Positions 29,304 through 31,120 of a stretch of DNA of 31,120 bases are shown in pieces (the stretch's first letter is position 1; each line of letters opens with the position of its first letter). The notes under the pieces were generated by a model. That model saw only the letters and a list, made by a program, of their open reading frames with translations. It did no database searches and was not told the DNA's origin. This DNA comes from UBA525 sp964589765 (GTDB taxonomy: Archaea > Nanobdellota > Nanobdellia > Woesearchaeales > UBA525), in NCBI GenBank assembly GCA_964589765.1, contig CAZPUM010000014.1, positions 1-31,120 of the forward strand. The letters are read 5' to 3'. A program made the position numbers and the translations under genes.

Positions 29304-30329
29304 ATGAATACTGACGAACGAGTACGACTGGTGATGCGCAACACAATAGAGGTCGTAACTGAGGAAGAGCTCCGCAAGTTATTGACAGAAAAAAAACAAC
29401 CAGCCGTTTATCTCGGAACAGCAATCACGGGTAGGCCTCACGTTGCATACTTTTTGTGGGTTCTGAAACTGGCGGATTTCTTAAAGGCTGGTTTCAAAGT
29501 CAAGCTTCTGCTTGCAGACCTTCATGGTGCGCTTGATAACACGCCTTGGGATTTGCTTGAGAAAAGGTTCGAATACTACAGCATCGTGATTCCTGCAATG
29601 TTCAAATCTGTGGGTGCTGACATAAGTAACTTTGAGATTGTAAAAGGCAGTGACTTTCAGATGAAAGGAAAGTACTTTCATGATGTTCTTCAAATGGCAA
29701 CAGAGGCCAGTGTTCGAGATGCTAAGAAGGCAGGAAGTGAAGTTGTCAAGCAGTCAGAGAATCCAAAAGTTGCGGGTTTAATATACCCAATTATGCAGTC
29801 TCTTGACGAGCAGTACTTGGGAGTTGACGTTCAGTATGGGGGTCTGGACCAGAGAAAAATTTTGATGTTCGCCAGAGAGTACCTTCCTAAGGTCGGTTAC
29901 AAACAAAGGGTGGAGGTCATGACCCCAATAATTCCCGGTTTAATCGGGGAAAAAATGTCTGCTTCAGACCCTAATTCAAAAATTGATCTGTTGGATGATG
30001 GCTCCACAATACAGTCAAAACTGAAAAAAGCATACTGTCCTGAGGGAGAGGTCACAGGCAACGGTGTCTTGGCTTTCTGCAAGCACGTATTATTCATGTT
30101 GAAAGAGGACCGAGGCGAGTCTTTTATGATTGAGCGTCCTGAGAAGTTCGGAGGAAATGTAGAGTTTTCTTCATACGAAGAACTTGAAAAAGCATTTGTC
30201 AACAAGGAGGTCCATCCTATGGACTTGAAATCAGCCTTGGCGAAAGAGTTGGTAGTTTTGTGTAAGCCCGTGTGGGATGCGGTTAAAGGAAAGGACAGGT
30301 TAATCAAAGAGGCCTATCCTGACCAATAA
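29304..30329 (+). CDS. tyrS: Tyrosyl-tRNA synthetase, eukaryote-like
   Basis: This 341-residue class I synthetase charges tRNA-Tyr. The HIGH-equivalent is HVAY (46-49, in GRPHVAYF) and the signature loop is KMSAS (217-221). Tyrosine-pocket stretches are LLADLHGALDN and SLDEQYLGVDVQYGGLDQRKI. From memory the sequence is closer to eukaryotic cytosolic TyrRS (GTATTGKPHVAYF, SKIDLLD, NGVLSFIKHVLF) than to typical archaeal TyrRS. It lacks the EMAP-like C-terminal domain of animals. Its TATA box lies 26 bp upstream. Confidence 0.93.
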   Translation: MNTDERVRLVMRNTIEVVTEEELRKLLTEKKQPAVYLGTAITGRPHVAYFLWVLKLADFLKAGFKVKLLLADLHGALDNTPWDLLEKRFEYYSIVIPAMFKSVGADISNFEIVKGSDFQMKGKYFHDVLQMATEASVRDAKKAGSEVVKQSENPKVAGLIYPIMQSLDEQYLGVDVQYGGLDQRKILMFAREYLPKVGYKQRVEVMTPIIPGLIGEKMSASDPNSKIDLLDDGSTIQSKLKKAYCPEGEVTGNGVLAFCKHVLFMLKEDRGESFMIERPEKFGGNVEFSSYEELEKAFVNKEVHPMDLKSALAKELVVLCKPVWDAVKGKDRLIKEAYPDQ

Positions 30330-30330
30330 G

Positions 30331-30340
30331 GATAAATACT
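30331..30340 (+). promoter_or_regulatory. Promoter and SD of the IMPDH-family gene
   Basis: TATA-like gataaatact predicts initiation near 30360. The purine-rich GAGGGGGAG (30358-30366) lies 4 nt before the ATG at 30371. Confidence 0.45.
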
Positions 30341-30370
30341 GCTTATCAAAACTTTGTGAGGGGGAGAAAT

Positions 30371-31120
30371 ATGAACGTTAAGGAAGGTTTGACATTTGAT
30401 GACGTTTTGCTGGTTCCAAAACATTCTGAAATCAAAAGTAGAAGCGATATAGACACCTCTGTTGATTTAGGTAAAGGGGTTGTTTTGAAAATTCCTATAG
30501 TGACTGCAAACATGAAGAGTGTAACGGAGCAAGATATGTGCGAGGAGTTCGTAAAACTAGGTGGGCTTCCTATCATGCACAGGTTTATGGACGTTGAAGA
30601 TAATGTCAAAAGGTTTGAAAAGTTCAGAGACCAAACGGTCGGTTGTTCTGTGGGTGTTAATGGGGGCAAGACAGTCAGAGCAGAAGCAATGCTAAAAGCG
30701 GGCTGTAAAATTTTCTGCGTTGATGTTGCTCACGGTGACCATGTGCTGGCAATAAACAAGGTGAAATGGTTAAGAGCACAGTCAGATGATATACTGATAA
30801 TTGCTGGTAATGTAGCAACACCTGAGGGTGCTTTAAGATTATGGAAAGCAGGTGCGGATGTTATCAAAGTCGGCGTTGGTCCTGGAAGCCTTTGTACTAC
30901 CAGAATCAACACAGGGAATGGTGTCCCTCAGCTGACAGCTTTAACTGAGGTGTGGCAAGCTCGAAAAGAAGAGGGTGCTGATTTCAAAATAATTGCTGAT
31001 GGAGGCATCAAGAATTCAGGAGATGTTGTCAAAGCTCTATGTTTTAGTGAGGCAGTTATGCTAGGGAGTGTTCTTGCAGGTACTGACGAGACCCCTGGGA
31101 ATATTATCAAGATTGATGCT
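30371..31120 (+). CDS. IMP dehydrogenase-family protein, 3' end cut by window edge
   Basis: Hand translation gives 250 residues with an open right end. It starts MNVKEGLTFDDVLLVPKHSE, the usual IMPDH start. It has VTANMKSVTE (NAD/IMP site), VGVGPGSLCTTR with catalytic Cys175, NGVPQLTAL and IIADGGIKNSGDV. The two CBS domains that most IMPDHs insert after the first 90 residues are missing: HRFMDVEDNVKRF runs straight into TVGCSVGV. It could be a CBS-less IMPDH (GTP synthesis) or a GMP reductase. The missing C-terminus would help decide. Confidence 0.88.
   Translation, partial: MNVKEGLTFDDVLLVPKHSEIKSRSDIDTSVDLGKGVVLKIPIVTANMKSVTEQDMCEEFVKLGGLPIMHRFMDVEDNVKRFEKFRDQTVGCSVGVNGGKTVRAEAMLKAGCKIFCVDVAHGDHVLAINKVKWLRAQSDDILIIAGNVATPEGALRLWKAGADVIKVGVGPGSLCTTRINTGNGVPQLTALTEVWQARKEEGADFKIIADGGIKNSGDVVKALCFSEAVMLGSVLAGTDETPGNIIKIDA

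Overview
The window reads as a piece of a small-genome archaeon. It carries archaeal/eukaryal-type information genes (aIF5B, aIF1A, uS7, eS8, eL37, LSm, aEF1B, Trm1, diphthine synthase), archaeal type IV pilins and an MJ-type S-layer protein. TATA boxes lie a constant 25-29 bp upstream of many start codons, which implies mostly leaderless mRNAs. Compact genes, overlapping 3' ends, Cys-rich surface proteins and the style of the S-layer family suggest a DPANN lineage (Woesearchaeota/Pacearchaeota-like). That placement is inference; no 16S gene is present.

Layout. 1-3900: a truncated secreted protein, then the main S-layer gene with a long structured 5' leader. 4131-4213: tRNA-Leu(UAG). 4251-4656: a RelE-type toxin-antitoxin pair. 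4741-5529: eS8-LSm-eL37 operon. 5663-6564: two small proteins of unknown function. 6565-7961: RDD membrane protein-SppA operon, divergent from aIF1A across a shared palindromic TATA box. 8323-9545: a bacterial-type LspA and uS7. 9647-11388: small genes, one apparently frameshifted gene and a second toxin-antitoxin pair. 11622-15189: an unknown membrane protein, aIF5B, an unusual ferredoxin, aEF1B and its Zn-ribbon partner. 15274-16619: a Kazal-domain protein and Trm1. 16650-23800: a long minus-strand envelope block (S-layer-like lipoprotein, 901-residue S-layer-like protein, membrane-anchored HTH regulator, CPGC membrane protein, double DsbA). 24017-25670: S2P-like protease, NFACT-R protein and a small wHTH protein. 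25729-27519: two pilin loci around an unknown gene. 27561-31120: Dph5, a Cys-repeat secreted protein, a eukaryote-like TyrRS and an IMPDH-family gene cut by the window edge.

How the parts may work together. The common theme is the cell surface. Three proteins are recombined versions of one S-layer architecture, and one of them carries a lipobox while lspA lies in the same window. A duplicated DsbA fusion and a CPGC membrane protein could form disulfides in the Cys-rich surface proteins. SppA, LspA and an S2P-like protease supply membrane proteolysis. A transmembrane HTH protein sits beside the S-layer-like genes and is a candidate envelope-responsive regulator.
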